Source of the DNA: Klebsiella michiganensis
GTDB taxonomy: Bacteria > Pseudomonadota > Gammaproteobacteria > Enterobacterales > Enterobacteriaceae
NCBI RefSeq assembly: GCF_002925905.1
Contig: NZ_PRDB01000005.1
Coordinates: forward strand, 62,001-126,000
Length of the DNA stretch: 64,000 nt
Reading direction: 5' to 3'
In this document: piece after piece, positions 43,659 through 52,520 of the stretch
Position numbering within the stretch: position 1 is the stretch's first letter
Layout: every line of letters begins with the position of its first letter
Notes under the pieces: generated by a model
Databases searched by the model: none
The model's input: only the letters and a program-made list of their open reading frames with translations
Told to the model about the DNA's origin: nothing
Made by a program: the position numbers and the translations under genes

Positions 43659-44189
43659 CATGTGCTATGCAATTTCTTCTCTTTAAGAGACTTTCATCAA
43701 TAAAATTGTATTTTGTATTGAAGTGATGAACGGATACTCCAATACTTTTTGCAATGTTATCAAAGACATGTGACTTTAGATTGGATTCCGTTTGTATTGC
43801 TGATTCAAAGTTAAGGATGGCTCTTTCTTTTTGTCCGGAGAGTATGAACTTTAAAGATTCGGAAATAATGTCATGCTTATTAGTACTGGCTATTTCAAAA
43901 AGTTTTTTACGCATACCTAATACTATTAAACACTCTTCTAGTTCAGAGTAATTAAGTCTGAGGTTGGAGATATACTCGATGTACTTACTGGCTGTATTTT
44001 TAACAAAACCCTCCCAATGAGCATACAATAGTGGGATCGAGGCTCTAATTATTGTTCTTTGAGCTAATGATAAGCTACGGTCAATAGAAGCTGTAAGATG
44101 AGCTATCTCCTTGATTCGCCAAGCCATCTCTGTATCAACATAATCCTGGAAGCCCTCAAGAGTTCTAATTTTGCTCATAGCATAATACC

Positions 44190-45295
44190 TTACGGCCTAA
44201 AGTATTCTGATGCGAAAGGCAATAGATTGGTTAACCTAGTTGTACCTCTTACACCTGCACCAGAGTTGTTAGTAAATTCATGTGTTTGCCAAAGATCTTT
44301 AATCTTTTGAGTGATGAAGTCATTTCTTGTCGCATTGGGCTGCATTGACATTATGGCATCATAATTAGTTTGAAGGCCATTTGTTATAGTTTCGAATAGA
44401 GAAATTAAAAATTTCCCTTTAAATGATTGCCCGTCCCATTTTTTAAAGGCTCTTTCCTCTAAAACATCATGAAGAAGTGTGAATATGTTTTGGAAAATAT
44501 GCTCTTCTGCTACAAGATCAATTTGAGACTTGCACATTTCAACTAATGCAGAATCTAAGTGTTCATGGACATCCATTCCAGGCGTATAAGGGAAGTGCTT
44601 ATATGCGAAGAATTTTAATGCGAGTTCCATATTTGCTTGCCGCTCGATGGCTTCTTGTGTTTGATTTACAGTGCTTACAAAGGCAGGAAACTCGGAGCAT
44701 CTCTTAAGCCATTTATATAATTCAGGATTAAGCATTACGGCAATACAATTCCTAACCTCTTGCTCTGAAAGGTTTGCACCGCCAGTATTTAACCGTTGAA
44801 ATAATTCATATTTTGCATATGGATCGCTACCTTTCCTTAAAATTTCAACTCTCAACCTGGCTCTTTTTATTTCAAGTTGAAGGGGTTTACCTATTTCATT
44901 ATCAGCATTATCTGGATCATTCCATTTCTTATTGGAAAGGCTTGGGAGGAATTGTGTTCCACTTAATGTAGAGCTAGGAAGGAGTGATTTATCTACGCTA
45001 TCTCGCAGCAACCCTGAAAATTCTAATATAGTAGAGACACGTTGTAAGCCATCAATAAGCTCCCATACGCCATCTTCATCCTGATGAACGAAAATAGGGG
45101 GATAGGAATGCCTAATAATAACGATTCAATAAATCGGGTTTTTTGCGAAAGTTCCCAGCGAAATAGTCTTTGATAGTCTGGAGATATAATTAATTCATTG
45201 TCTCTGTAAAGATTCATTATTTCACCAACAGACATATCATATCCATCGGAAATGATCTGTTTCTTCGATTCGTTTACTTCGTCTTCTAAGCTCAT
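44190..45295 (-). pseudogene. DUF262-domain gene with one-base frameshift
   Basis: Two frames, 45023-45295 and 44190-45011, join into one 368-residue protein if a single C is added (minus strand) to the C5 run at 45101-45097. The sequence then reads IPIPPIFVHQDEDGVWELIDGLQRVST, restoring the DUF262 core DGxQR. N-terminal PDYQRLFRW..FIESLLLGIPIP and LFQRLNTGGANLSEQEVRNCI are typical of the GmrSD-N/ParB-like family, which binds or cleaves nucleotides or DNA. As written, the protein would be cut at about residue 90. A sequencing error in the homopolymer cannot be excluded. Confidence 0.8.
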
Positions 45296-45298
45296 GAA

Positions 45299-46507
45299 TT
45301 ATTCCTTAATGATAGTTGTAGTAGAGTAAACTTTTAAACCCCACCAAGCCATAAGTTCGATTCTTTTTTCTAAGTATGTTGCTCTATTGTAAGCTCTCCT
45401 AACTTCATTTTTATCCGTATGAGCAAGGGATGACTCAACAACATCTGAGTTAAATCCTGCCTCATTCAGAGCTGTGCTCGCTATTGACCTTAACCCATGA
45501 GCAACCAGCTTTCCACCATAACCAATGCGCTTTAATGCTGCATTAGCTGTTTGACTATTCATCGGTTGCTTTGGATCATTCCCACTTGGAAAAACATGTT
45601 CACGATGAGCACTGATAGGTTTCATTACCTCCAAAATATCTAATGCCTGAGGTGATAAAGGGACAATGTGCTCCCGTTTTGCCTTCATCCGTTCGGCTGG
45701 AATCGTCCAGAGTTTTGAGTTGAGATTGATCTCTGCCCATCGGGCACCCGAAGCTTCAGAAGGGCGAACAAGAGTCAAGAGTTGCCATTCAATCAGGCAA
45801 CGAGTCGAAACAGACAGATTTGACATTACCAGTGAACGCATCAATTTTGGTAGCTCTTCTGGTCGTAGCGTCGGCATGTTTTGCTTTTTAGGCCTTTCAA
45901 AGGCCATGCCGATTCCCAATGCCGGGTTTGCATCAATCAGACCAGTATTAACCGCAAATGTCATAATTTCGTTGATGCGTTGTATCAAACGGCGAACGGT
46001 TTCCAACGCACCGCGCGCTTTAATTGGTTCTAATGCTTCAATCAGTGTTCGAGCTTTGATTTCCTGAACTGGGATGCCTCCGATGCTTGGAAAAATATCT
46101 TTATCCAAAGAACGCCAGATATCTTTCGCATAATCCTCGGTTACGCTTGTTCGCTTAAGGGCATACCAATTGGCCGCGACGGTTAAGAAAATGCTGTCTA
46201 AAGCGATTTGGTGCTGTTCTGCTGCTTGCTCGGCCTTGGTTTGCGGATCAACGCCCGTAGCCAACATGGAAAGGTAATCTGCACGAATTGCTCGAGCGTC
46301 GGCAAGTGACAGGGCTGGGTAGGGGCCTAGCCCCATCATGGTACGCTGTTTCGTTGCTGGTCGCTGATAACGGAAGCGCCATTGCTTTTTGCCATTAGCT
46401 TTTACTAGAAGAAAGAGCCCGTCTCCGTCATGCAGCGTAAGGTCTTTCTCGAGTGCTCTGGTTTTTTGTACTTCAGTGTTGGTGAGGGGGCGTGTAGTCC
46501 GCGCCAT
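45299..46507 (-). CDS. intA: Tyrosine integrase, CP4-57 IntA type
   Basis: 402 residues from ATG 46507 (MARTTRPLTNTEVQKTRALEKDLTLHDGDGLFLLVKANGKKQWRFRYQRP), closely resembling the E. coli CP4-57 integrase; the frame continues upstream but into its own promoter repeats. The N-terminal DUF4102 arm-binding domain is followed by a core domain and the catalytic set: R in LLTLVRPSEASGARW, HGLR, H in SLAHTD and the final tyrosine in RAYNRATY. This family integrates at the 3' end of ssrA, exactly where it is found. The frame is intact. Its stop lies 3 bases before the DUF262 gene start. Confidence 0.94.
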   Translation of the reverse strand: MARTTRPLTNTEVQKTRALEKDLTLHDGDGLFLLVKANGKKQWRFRYQRPATKQRTMMGLGPYPALSLADARAIRADYLSMLATGVDPQTKAEQAAEQHQIALDSIFLTVAANWYALKRTSVTEDYAKDIWRSLDKDIFPSIGGIPVQEIKARTLIEALEPIKARGALETVRRLIQRINEIMTFAVNTGLIDANPALGIGMAFERPKKQNMPTLRPEELPKLMRSLVMSNLSVSTRCLIEWQLLTLVRPSEASGARWAEINLNSKLWTIPAERMKAKREHIVPLSPQALDILEVMKPISAHREHVFPSGNDPKQPMNSQTANAALKRIGYGGKLVAHGLRSIASTALNEAGFNSDVVESSLAHTDKNEVRRAYNRATYLEKRIELMAWWGLKVYSTTTIIKE

Positions 46508-46523
46508 GTAAGGGATCGTCCGT

Positions 46524-46580
46524 TTATTGGTATACGTAATTGGCGTACATTTTAGCGTATACCTAAACGTATACCAATAA
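46524..46580. repeat. GTATACG repeats between integrase gene and attR
   Basis: A perfect 13-bp inverted repeat, TTATTGGTATACG (46524-46536) and CGTATACCAATAA (46568-46580), with a third partial copy CGTATACC at 46556-46563. They cover the integrase promoter next to attR. This is where arm-type integrase sites or an excisionase/regulator site would be expected. Confidence 0.65.
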
Positions 46581-46613
46581 TCACCGGATTTAGCCGGATG
46601 TTCTCGGACAACG

Positions 46614-46713
46614 ACAGACACAAAAAAGCCCGCAGGGCTTGTGCCATGCGGGCTCTCAGGACTTCATCGGATGACTCTGGTAATCACCGATGGAGAATTT
46701 TGGTGGAGCTGGC
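46614..46713. repeat. attR: right copy of the 100-bp repeat, overlapping ssrA
   Basis: Matches 37892-37991 at 99 of 100 positions (the difference is C here for T in the left copy, at GGGCTC/T). It contains the ssrA 3' terminal 13 bases and the terminator, so the tmRNA gene stays complete with the island in place. The integrase gene starts about 100 bases away. Confidence 0.92.
46622..46656 (-). terminator. Terminator of ssrA
   Basis: On the minus strand AGCCCGCA..TGCGGGCT forms a stem followed by TTTTTTG. It lies about 45 bases after the mature tmRNA 3' end and is duplicated in attL. Confidence 0.85.
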
Positions 46714-47064
46714 GGGAGTTGAACCCGCGTCCGAAATTCCTACATCCTCGGTACTACATGCTTAGTCTGTCTTTACATTCGCCTGGCACCTGCGGACGGA
46801 CACGCCACTACCAGACTAGCCTGATTAGTTTTAACGCTTCAACCCCAGGCAGGGCTTCCACGCGATCTCTTTTGGGTTTGACCTCTCTTTGATCCCCGTC
46901 TTAAGAGCGGAAGCTAGGGAGAGAGGGCTCAGAGCAGGTTATTAAGCTGCTAAAGCGTAGTTTTCGTCGTTTGCGACTATTTTTTTGCGGCTTTTTACGA
47001 GGCCAACCGCCCCTCGGCATGCACCTTGGGTTTCGCAAATCCCGTCGAATCCAGAATCAGCCCC
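46701..47064 (-). ncRNA. ssrA: tmRNA (SsrA)
   Basis: 364 bases, from GGGGCTGATTCTGGATTCGACG to the encoded GCCAGCTCCACCA. The tag frame encodes ANDENYALAA followed by stop, on the minus strand at 46974-46942. The tRNA-like ends (GGGGCTGA.. / ..TCAACTCCCGCCAGCTCC) are intact. It frees stalled ribosomes and tags the unfinished protein for degradation, with SmpB. A -10-like TATACT lies at 47083-47078. The 3' end is the integration site of the island. Confidence 0.98.
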
Positions 47065-47208
47065 AATGTGTACGGTGAGTATAACAGATTTATGAATGTG
47101 CTTACCAGTCCTCGTTTTGAGGATTATGGCGTCAGGTTGGGTGAAAAATCAGCATCAACAACGATATAGCATCAGGGCCAGCAAAACTGACCCTGACAGG
47201 AAGGGGAA

Positions 47209-47691
47209 TTAACGACCGGCGTGTTTCATAATTCGGGCTTTATCTACCGCCCACTCGCGGTCTTTGATATCGGTACGCTTGTCGTGCTGTTTCTTACCTT
47301 TCGCTACGCCGATTTTGACTTTGCACCAGGCATTCTTCCAGTACAGAGAAAGAGCAACCACGGTGTAACCTTCGCGGTTGATGCGCCCGTACAGGGTATC
47401 CAGTTCGCGCTGGTTGAGCAGAAGCTTACGGGTACGCGTCGGGTCGCAAACGTAATGAGTGGAAGCAACGGCCATTGGCGTAAAGTTGGCGCCAAACAGA
47501 TAGGCTTCGCCATCTTTTAAAATGACATAGCTATCGCCAATGTTGGCTTTACCTGCGCGGAGAGATTTTACTTCCCATCCCTGCAGGGCAAGACCAGCCT
47601 CGTATTCATCTTCGATAAAGTATTCATGACGAGCGCGTTTATTCAGCGCAATGGTGGCTGATCCAGGTTTGTGGGCTTTTTTCTTAGTCAT
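47209..47691 (-). CDS. smpB: SsrA-binding protein SmpB
   Basis: 160 residues, the E. coli length. SmpB marks include [38 protein letters not shown] and the basic C-terminal tail [30 protein letters not shown] that enters the decoding centre. It lies upstream of ssrA in the same direction, the classic arrangement, and is divergent from ratA. Confidence 0.98.
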   Translation of the reverse strand: MTKKKAHKPGSATIALNKRARHEYFIEDEYEAGLALQGWEVKSLRAGKANIGDSYVILKDGEAYLFGANFTPMAVASTHYVCDPTRTRKLLLNQRELDTLYGRINREGYTVVALSLYWKNAWCKVKIGVAKGKKQHDKRTDIKDREWAVDKARIMKHAGR

Positions 47692-47840
47692 AGTATCCTG
47701 AAGTCATCGTCTTAAAACAGTCGTACCTCAATCTTCCCGCGAGGCGTAATGGGCTATCTTAGCACGAGTTGCGGTACAGCGTTTTTTTTAGCAGCAGATA
47801 AATGATATTATTTACACCGTGTTTATATGTGGAACCTGCT

Positions 47841-48278
47841 ATGCCTCAGATTAGCCGTACCGCCCTGGTGCCGTTCAGTGCGGAACAGATGTACCAACTG
47901 GTAAATGATGTGAAGTCCTACCCTGATTTTCTGCCGGGCTGCACCGGTAGCCGGGTTCTGGAGCTCGGTCCGACGCAAATGACCGCGGCGGTTGACGTCT
48001 CCAAAGCGGGTATCAGCAAGACCTTCACAACGCGAAATACGCTGACCAGTAACCAAAGTATTCTGATGAGTCTGGTCGATGGTCCGTTCAAAAAGCTGAT
48101 TGGCGGCTGGAAGTTTATTCCCTTAAGCCCGGAAGCGTGCAAAATTGAGTTCCATCTCGATTTTGAATTCACTAATAAGCTGATTGAAATGGCCTTTGGT
48201 CGCATTTTCAAAGAGCTGGCCATGAATATGGTGCAGGCGTTCACGACCCGCGCTAAAGAGGTCTACAGTGTCGGCTAA
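47841..48278 (+). CDS. ratA: RatA, START-like ribosome-association protein
   Basis: 145 residues from ATG 47841 ([34 protein letters not shown]). I chose this start for the GGAA 8 bases upstream; an in-frame ATG at 47802 would add 13 residues, as in some E. coli annotations. It has the START/COQ10-like fold. RatA has been reported to block 50S-30S joining, and its relatives bind quinones. It overlaps rnfH by 11 bases. Confidence 0.93.
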   Translation: MPQISRTALVPFSAEQMYQLVNDVKSYPDFLPGCTGSRVLELGPTQMTAAVDVSKAGISKTFTTRNTLTSNQSILMSLVDGPFKKLIGGWKFIPLSPEACKIEFHLDFEFTNKLIEMAFGRIFKELAMNMVQAFTTRAKEVYSVG

Positions 48279-48558
48279 AATCGTGGTTGAAGTGGCCTAC
48301 GCATTGCCGGAAAAGCAGTATCTGCAAAGCGTTAAGCTGGAGGAGGGCGCGACGGTCGAGCAGGCGATCGTGGCCAGCGGCCTTCTGGCGCTGCGTGATG
48401 ATATCGATCTGACGAAGAACAAAGTGGGGATTTATAGCCGCCCGGCTAAGCTTCACGATCGGGTCCACGATGGCGATCGGGTAGAAATCTATCGGCCGCT
48501 GATTGCTGACCCAAAAGAGCTGCGTCGCCAGCGGGCAGAGAAAAGCGCCGGAAAGTAA
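48268..48558 (+). CDS. rnfH: RnfH/RatB family protein
   Basis: 96 residues with a ubiquitin-like beta-grasp fold ([37 protein letters not shown] ... [27 protein letters not shown]). It is translated from a start inside the end of ratA, a pairing conserved in enterobacteria. Role unclear; it was once thought to be the antitoxin of RatA. Confidence 0.93.
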   Translation: MSAKIVVEVAYALPEKQYLQSVKLEEGATVEQAIVASGLLALRDDIDLTKNKVGIYSRPAKLHDRVHDGDRVEIYRPLIADPKELRRQRAEKSAGK

Positions 48559-48583
48559 CCGTTTCGCACGAAGATGCAGATAT

Positions 48584-48610
48584 AAAAAAAGCGCTCATTG
48601 AGCGCTTTTT
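48584..48610. terminator. Bidirectional terminator between rnfH and bamE
   Basis: AAAAAAAGCGCTCA TT GAGCGCTTTTT forms a symmetric stem with A and T tracts on both sides, serving the two convergent genes. Confidence 0.9.
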
Positions 48611-48624
48611 GCGTATTGATAGCT

Positions 48625-48966
48625 TTACTCCGCCGTCAGGGCAGGTTTGTTATCAATGTTGGTCAGCACACCGCTGCTGTTGAAGGTCAGGGTAAGCGTC
48701 TGCTGGGTAACTTTCTCATGCCCAGGCTGCTGACGGAAAACGTAGAACCAGGTATTGGTGCCAAACGGATCCGACATCATCGGGGTACCAAGAGCATAGG
48801 CAACCTGTTGTTGCGTCATGCCGACGCGGATTTTTGCTACATCGGTTGGTGCCAGATAGTTACCCTGGTTGATGTCAGGACGGTAAACCACTCGTTCCAG
48901 AGTGGAACAGCCTGCGGTCAACATAAGAAGAACCGCTGCGGCAGCAGTCAGCATTTTACAGCGCAT
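48625..48966 (-). CDS. bamE: Outer-membrane assembly lipoprotein BamE (SmpA)
   Basis: 113 residues. The signal and lipobox LTAGC at about residue 19, then the BamE fold with [42 protein letters not shown]. It is a subunit of the beta-barrel assembly machine at the periplasmic face of the outer membrane. Follows recN on the same strand with its own spacing of about 150 bases. Confidence 0.97.
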   Translation of the reverse strand: MRCKMLTAAAAVLLMLTAGCSTLERVVYRPDINQGNYLAPTDVAKIRVGMTQQQVAYALGTPMMSDPFGTNTWFYVFRQQPGHEKVTQQTLTLTFNSSGVLTNIDNKPALTAE

Positions 48967-49113
48967 AGTGATTTGATTCCTTTTTGGGCCCGAGCAGTAC
49001 GTGGCTCATCTGTAATATGCCGATGATAATAGACCTTTGCCCGGTTGGGAACCTTCGGCTGCAGGTCTGTCGGCAATTTGCTGTTCACTATGACTCTGTG
49101 AAAATCAAAAAGT

Positions 49114-50775
49114 TTACGCGGCGAGCAACTCTTTCGCGTTTGCCAGGGTGTTACGAGTGACTTCACTACCGCCCAGCAGTCGGGCCAGTTCCTGCAAACG
49201 AGCGCGTTTATCCAGAGGGTGCATATGCGTCTCGGTCATTTCACCGTCGGTTTCCTTGCAGACGAAGAAATGGTGATGTCCGCAACCGGCAACCTGCGGT
49301 AAGTGGGTAACGCACATCACCTGGGTTGATTCACCCAATTGACGCAGCAGCTTACCGACGACCGCCGCCGTAGGGCCGCTGATGCCGACGTCCACTTCAT
49401 CGAAAATCAGCGCCGGAGTTTCCATCTTACGCGCGGTGATGACCTGAATCGCCAGCGCAATACGAGACAGCTCGCCGCCGGAGGCAACTTTAGCAATCGG
49501 CTGCAGCGGTTGACCCGGGTTAGTGGTGACGCGGAATTCGATATGGTCTGCGCCTTCAGCCGTAAGATGGCGCTCATCAAACGCGACATCAATGGAGAAC
49601 ACCCCATGCGGCATCGAAAGTGAGTGCATACTCTCCGTAATGAGCTGAGTCAGCTCATCGGCGCTATTTTGGCGTAAGGCATGCAGCTGTTTCGCTGTAT
49701 CCAGCGCCAGCTGATGATGCTCCACAACCCTCTGGCTGAGTGATTCCAGAGAACCCGCGCTATCATCCAGCATACGCTGTTCTTCCAGCAGTGACTGGTA
49801 AAGGTCAGGAAGCTCTTCGGGCGTAATTTGATGCTTCCGCGCGAGGGCAATTTGCCGGGAGATACGCTGTTCCAGCTCAAACAGGCGGTTCGGATCGAGA
49901 TCGAGTCGGTCATGATAATGGCGCAGTTCGTCCGTGGCTTCGCTAAGCTGAATAGACGCTTCTTCGAGCATATCGAGTACCCCGGAGAGCTTACTGTCCA
50001 TACCAACCAGCTCGCTGACCAGCTGCTTCGCGGCGTAGAGTTGGCTTTGCAGGTTGGATTCTTCGCCGTCTGCCAGCACCGTCAGCGCATGCTGGCAGGT
50101 AGTCAGCAGCTGACCGCTGTTAGCAAGGCGTTTGTACTCTTCATCAATTTGCTCAAATTCGCCCGCCAGCGGGTTGAACTCATTTAGCTCTTTTAATTGA
50201 TATTGCAGCAGGTCTGCACGCGCTGCGCGCTCCTGGCTTTGCTGCTGATGCTGCGCCAGATCGCGACAGCTTTTATGCCACTGACGATAGCGCTCTGCCA
50301 TGAGCTGAGTAAGCGCATACTCACCGGTATAGCCATCAAGCAGCGTTTTCTGGTGTTCGGGTTTAGTCAGTAACTGGTGGGCATGTTGGCCGTGGATCTG
50401 GATTAGCAGCTGACCGAGCTCACGAAGCTGGGATAAAGGGACTGCCGTACCGTTAATAAACCCGCGAGAACGGCCGTCTGCGCTGATGACGCGACGAAGT
50501 AAACACTCACGCCCGCTTTCAAGCTGGTTCTGTTCCAGCCAGCGCTGCGCGGCAGGCGTGTCCTTCAGGGAGAAACGGGCGCACAAATCAGCCCGGCTGG
50601 CGCCTCTGCGCACCATGTCGGCTTCCGCCCGACCACCGAGGCACAGCCCCAGCGCGTCGATAGCGATCGATTTACCGGCGCCGGTCTCGCCGGTAATGGC
50701 GGTCATCCCGCTGTGAAAATCGATTTCCAGCTCACGAACGATAGCAAAATGACTGATAGTGAGTTGTGCCAACAT
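49114..50775 (-). CDS. recN: DNA repair protein RecN
   Basis: 553 residues, as in E. coli. SMC-like: N-terminal Walker A GETGAGKS, long central coiled coil, C-terminal signature [16 protein letters not shown] and Walker [14 protein letters not shown]. It acts in double-strand break repair and is one of the most strongly SOS-induced genes. Two LexA-like boxes stand directly upstream. Confidence 0.98.
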   Translation of the reverse strand: MLAQLTISHFAIVRELEIDFHSGMTAITGETGAGKSIAIDALGLCLGGRAEADMVRRGASRADLCARFSLKDTPAAQRWLEQNQLESGRECLLRRVISADGRSRGFINGTAVPLSQLRELGQLLIQIHGQHAHQLLTKPEHQKTLLDGYTGEYALTQLMAERYRQWHKSCRDLAQHQQQSQERAARADLLQYQLKELNEFNPLAGEFEQIDEEYKRLANSGQLLTTCQHALTVLADGEESNLQSQLYAAKQLVSELVGMDSKLSGVLDMLEEASIQLSEATDELRHYHDRLDLDPNRLFELEQRISRQIALARKHQITPEELPDLYQSLLEEQRMLDDSAGSLESLSQRVVEHHQLALDTAKQLHALRQNSADELTQLITESMHSLSMPHGVFSIDVAFDERHLTAEGADHIEFRVTTNPGQPLQPIAKVASGGELSRIALAIQVITARKMETPALIFDEVDVGISGPTAAVVGKLLRQLGESTQVMCVTHLPQVAGCGHHHFFVCKETDGEMTETHMHPLDKRARLQELARLLGGSEVTRNTLANAKELLAA

Positions 50776-50801
50776 AGCTGCCTTCCTGTATGAAAAACCA
50801 T

Positions 50802-50848
50802 TACTGTGTTTTCGTACAGTATAATATGGTTTTTTATCCAGTAAAGGG
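50802..50848 (-). promoter_or_regulatory. LexA boxes controlling recN
   Basis: A strong SOS box with CTGT-N8-ACAG core lies at 50802-50821. A second, weaker copy (minus strand TACTGGATAAAAAACCA) lies at about 50829-50847, spaced as in the E. coli recN promoter. Both are upstream of recN only. Confidence 0.85.
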
Positions 50849-50861
50849 GCTGGCTATAAAA

Positions 50862-51740
50862 TCAGAACAATTTTTTCGACCAGCCAAGCTTGGTGCTTAA
50901 TGTATTGAAATAGCTGTAATCTTTTGGATGAATGAGATTGAGGTGATAGTCACAGCGGCGGATCAGCACATCTTCACCATCCTGAATCGGCAGCGCTATC
51001 TGGCTATCGCAGCTAATCTCGAGGTCGCTACAGCGTTGAGAAAAGCGCAGGCGAATCGTGCTGTCACCGTTGATCACCAGCGGGCGTGCCGACAGCGTAT
51101 GCGGGAACATGGGGACCAGAGTGATAGCATCCAGCGAAGGCGTGAGGATCGGCCCGCCGGCGGAGAGGGAATAAGCCGTGGAGCCGGTTGGCGTGGAGAT
51201 AATCAGGCCATCGGAGCGCTGAGAGAAAGCAAACACCTCATCAATGTAGACTTCAAACTCGATCATATGCGCCACTTTGCCAGGGTGCAGGACGACTTCG
51301 TTAATCGCCGTGCTGATGCGCTTCTGGCAATCCTGCTGACATACCTGCGCTTCCAGCAGGAAGCGTTTTTCGGCGATATAGTGGCCTTCGAGGACATCGG
51401 CGAGCTGCTGTAGCGCGTTATCCGGGTCGAGGTCGGTCAGAAAACCGAGGTTACCGCGGTTAATCCCAATAACGTTAATGTCGTAGCGGGCCAGCGTCCG
51501 CGCTGCGCCGAGCATATTGCCATCACCGCCCACCACGACGGCCAGGTCTGCCTGCTGGCCGATTTCCGCCAGCGTCCCGGTCTTCACATTGCTGAGCTGC
51601 AGTTCATGAGCAATTTGCTGCTCAACCAGCACTTCATAACCTTTGCCGGACAGCCAGCGCCAGAGCATTTCATGTGTGGTCAGCGCGGTTGGGTGACGAG
51701 GGTGTCCCACAATGCCTATACACTTGAAGTGGTTCTTCAT
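50862..51740 (-). CDS. nadK: NAD kinase
   Basis: 292 residues, the E. coli length. It contains the NAD kinase GGDGN motif ([14 protein letters not shown]), [10 protein letters not shown], and the conserved [16 protein letters not shown]. It makes NADP from NAD and ATP. It is upstream of recN, divergent from grpE, and separated from recN by that gene's own LexA-controlled promoter. Confidence 0.98.
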   Translation of the reverse strand: MKNHFKCIGIVGHPRHPTALTTHEMLWRWLSGKGYEVLVEQQIAHELQLSNVKTGTLAEIGQQADLAVVVGGDGNMLGAARTLARYDINVIGINRGNLGFLTDLDPDNALQQLADVLEGHYIAEKRFLLEAQVCQQDCQKRISTAINEVVLHPGKVAHMIEFEVYIDEVFAFSQRSDGLIISTPTGSTAYSLSAGGPILTPSLDAITLVPMFPHTLSARPLVINGDSTIRLRFSQRCSDLEISCDSQIALPIQDGEDVLIRRCDYHLNLIHPKDYSYFNTLSTKLGWSKKLF

Positions 51741-51790
51741 GATCTGGATGTCCTTGCGTTAAATGAATAGTGACAATCTGGCTGCGTTCC

Positions 51791-51819
51791 CTTGAAACCA
51801 GGAAACTGATCCCCATAAT
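51791..51819 (+). promoter_or_regulatory. Sigma-32 heat-shock promoter of grpE
   Basis: CTTGAAA (51791-51797), 13 bases, then CCCCATAAT (51811-51819) is an almost ideal RpoH promoter. It ends about 47 bases before the grpE start. Confidence 0.9.
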
Positions 51820-51865
51820 AAGCGAAGTTAGCGAGATGAATGCGAAAAAAAACGCGGAGAAATTC

Positions 51866-52456
51866 ATGAGTAGTAAAGAACAGAAAACGCCTGAGGGGCA
51901 AGCCCCGGAAGAAATTATCACGGAGCAGCACGACGACGTTGAGGCGGTAGAGCCTGAGGTTTCGGCTGAGCAGGTGGATCCGCGCGATGAAAAAATTGCG
52001 AATCTGGAAGCTCAGCTTGCTGAAGCGCAGAAGCGCGAACGTGAAGTATTGCTGCGTGCGAAAGCCGATGAAGATAACCTGCGCCGCCGCACCGAGCTGG
52101 ATATCGAAAAAGCGCATAAGTTTGCGCTGGAGAAGTTCGTTAACGAGCTGCTGCCGGTCATCGACAGCCTGGATCGCGCGCTGGAAGTCGCTGATAAAGC
52201 TAACCCGGATATGGCGCCGATGGTTGAAGGCATCGAACTGACGCTGAAGTCCATGCTCGACGTGGTGCGCAAGTTCGGCGTGGAAGTGATTGGCGATACT
52301 AACGTGCCGCTGGATCCGAACGTACATCAGGCCATTGCGATGGTTGAGTCTGAAGACGTTGCGGCAGGTAACGTTCTGGGCGTGATGCAAAAGGGTTATA
52401 CCCTGAACGGCCGTACTATTCGCGCGGCGATGGTCACCGTGGCGAAAGCGAAGTAA
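51866..52456 (+). CDS. grpE: Nucleotide exchange factor GrpE
   Basis: 196 residues from ATG 51866 ([16 protein letters not shown]), with GGAG upstream; the longer open frame lies in the leader. An acidic N-terminus and long helix are followed by the beta domain [35 protein letters not shown].. and [18 protein letters not shown]. It exchanges ADP on DnaK. Ends at a strong terminator shared with corB. Confidence 0.98.
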   Translation: MSSKEQKTPEGQAPEEIITEQHDDVEAVEPEVSAEQVDPRDEKIANLEAQLAEAQKREREVLLRAKADEDNLRRRTELDIEKAHKFALEKFVNELLPVIDSLDRALEVADKANPDMAPMVEGIELTLKSMLDVVRKFGVEVIGDTNVPLDPNVHQAIAMVESEDVAAGNVLGVMQKGYTLNGRTIRAAMVTVAKAK

Positions 52457-52463
52457 ATAAGCG

Positions 52464-52491
52464 AAACGGCTACCGCGAGGTAGCCGTTTTT
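52464..52491. terminator. Terminator between grpE and corB
   Basis: AAACGGCTACC GCGA GGTAGCCGTTT forms an 11-bp stem with T-run; the A-tract on the other side makes it work for corB as well. Confidence 0.9.
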
Positions 52492-52520
52492 CTATTCCCC
52501 TCAGCCAGGTCCCAGGGTTG

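Larger units (their letters stand above)
42453..44178 (-). pseudogene. HEPN-domain nuclease gene (MAE_28990/MAE_18760-like), interrupted by IS903
   Basis: Removing the IS903 copy and one 9-bp duplication restores a 660-base frame, 219 residues, ending ..KYLKPAQLNQ. The fold is helical, with the HEPN motif Rx4H seen as RNCIAH (R168-H173). The insertion falls in the codons right after the motif, so the present frame stops after HGLC and lacks the last ~45 residues. HEPN proteins of this type are predicted RNases in toxin or defence modules. It begins 11 bases after the DUF262 gene, so the pair is an operon. Confidence 0.8.
37892..46713. mobile_element. ssrA-integrated defence island
   Basis: About 8.8 kb bounded by 100-bp direct repeats, with a CP4-57-type tyrosine integrase at the ssrA end. 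Cargo genes all run on the minus strand: integrase, DUF262 gene, HEPN gene, retron region, small protein and reverse transcriptase. Composition is clearly more AT-rich than the core genome. Without its three insertion sequences the element would be only about 5 kb, with no replication, packaging or conjugation genes. It must rely on its integrase and outside help to move. Confidence 0.9.

Noticed and set aside
37892..46713. CRISPR array in the island
   Set aside because: No regularly spaced repeats of 25-40 bases and no cas genes; the repeats seen are IS ends, att sites and hairpins.
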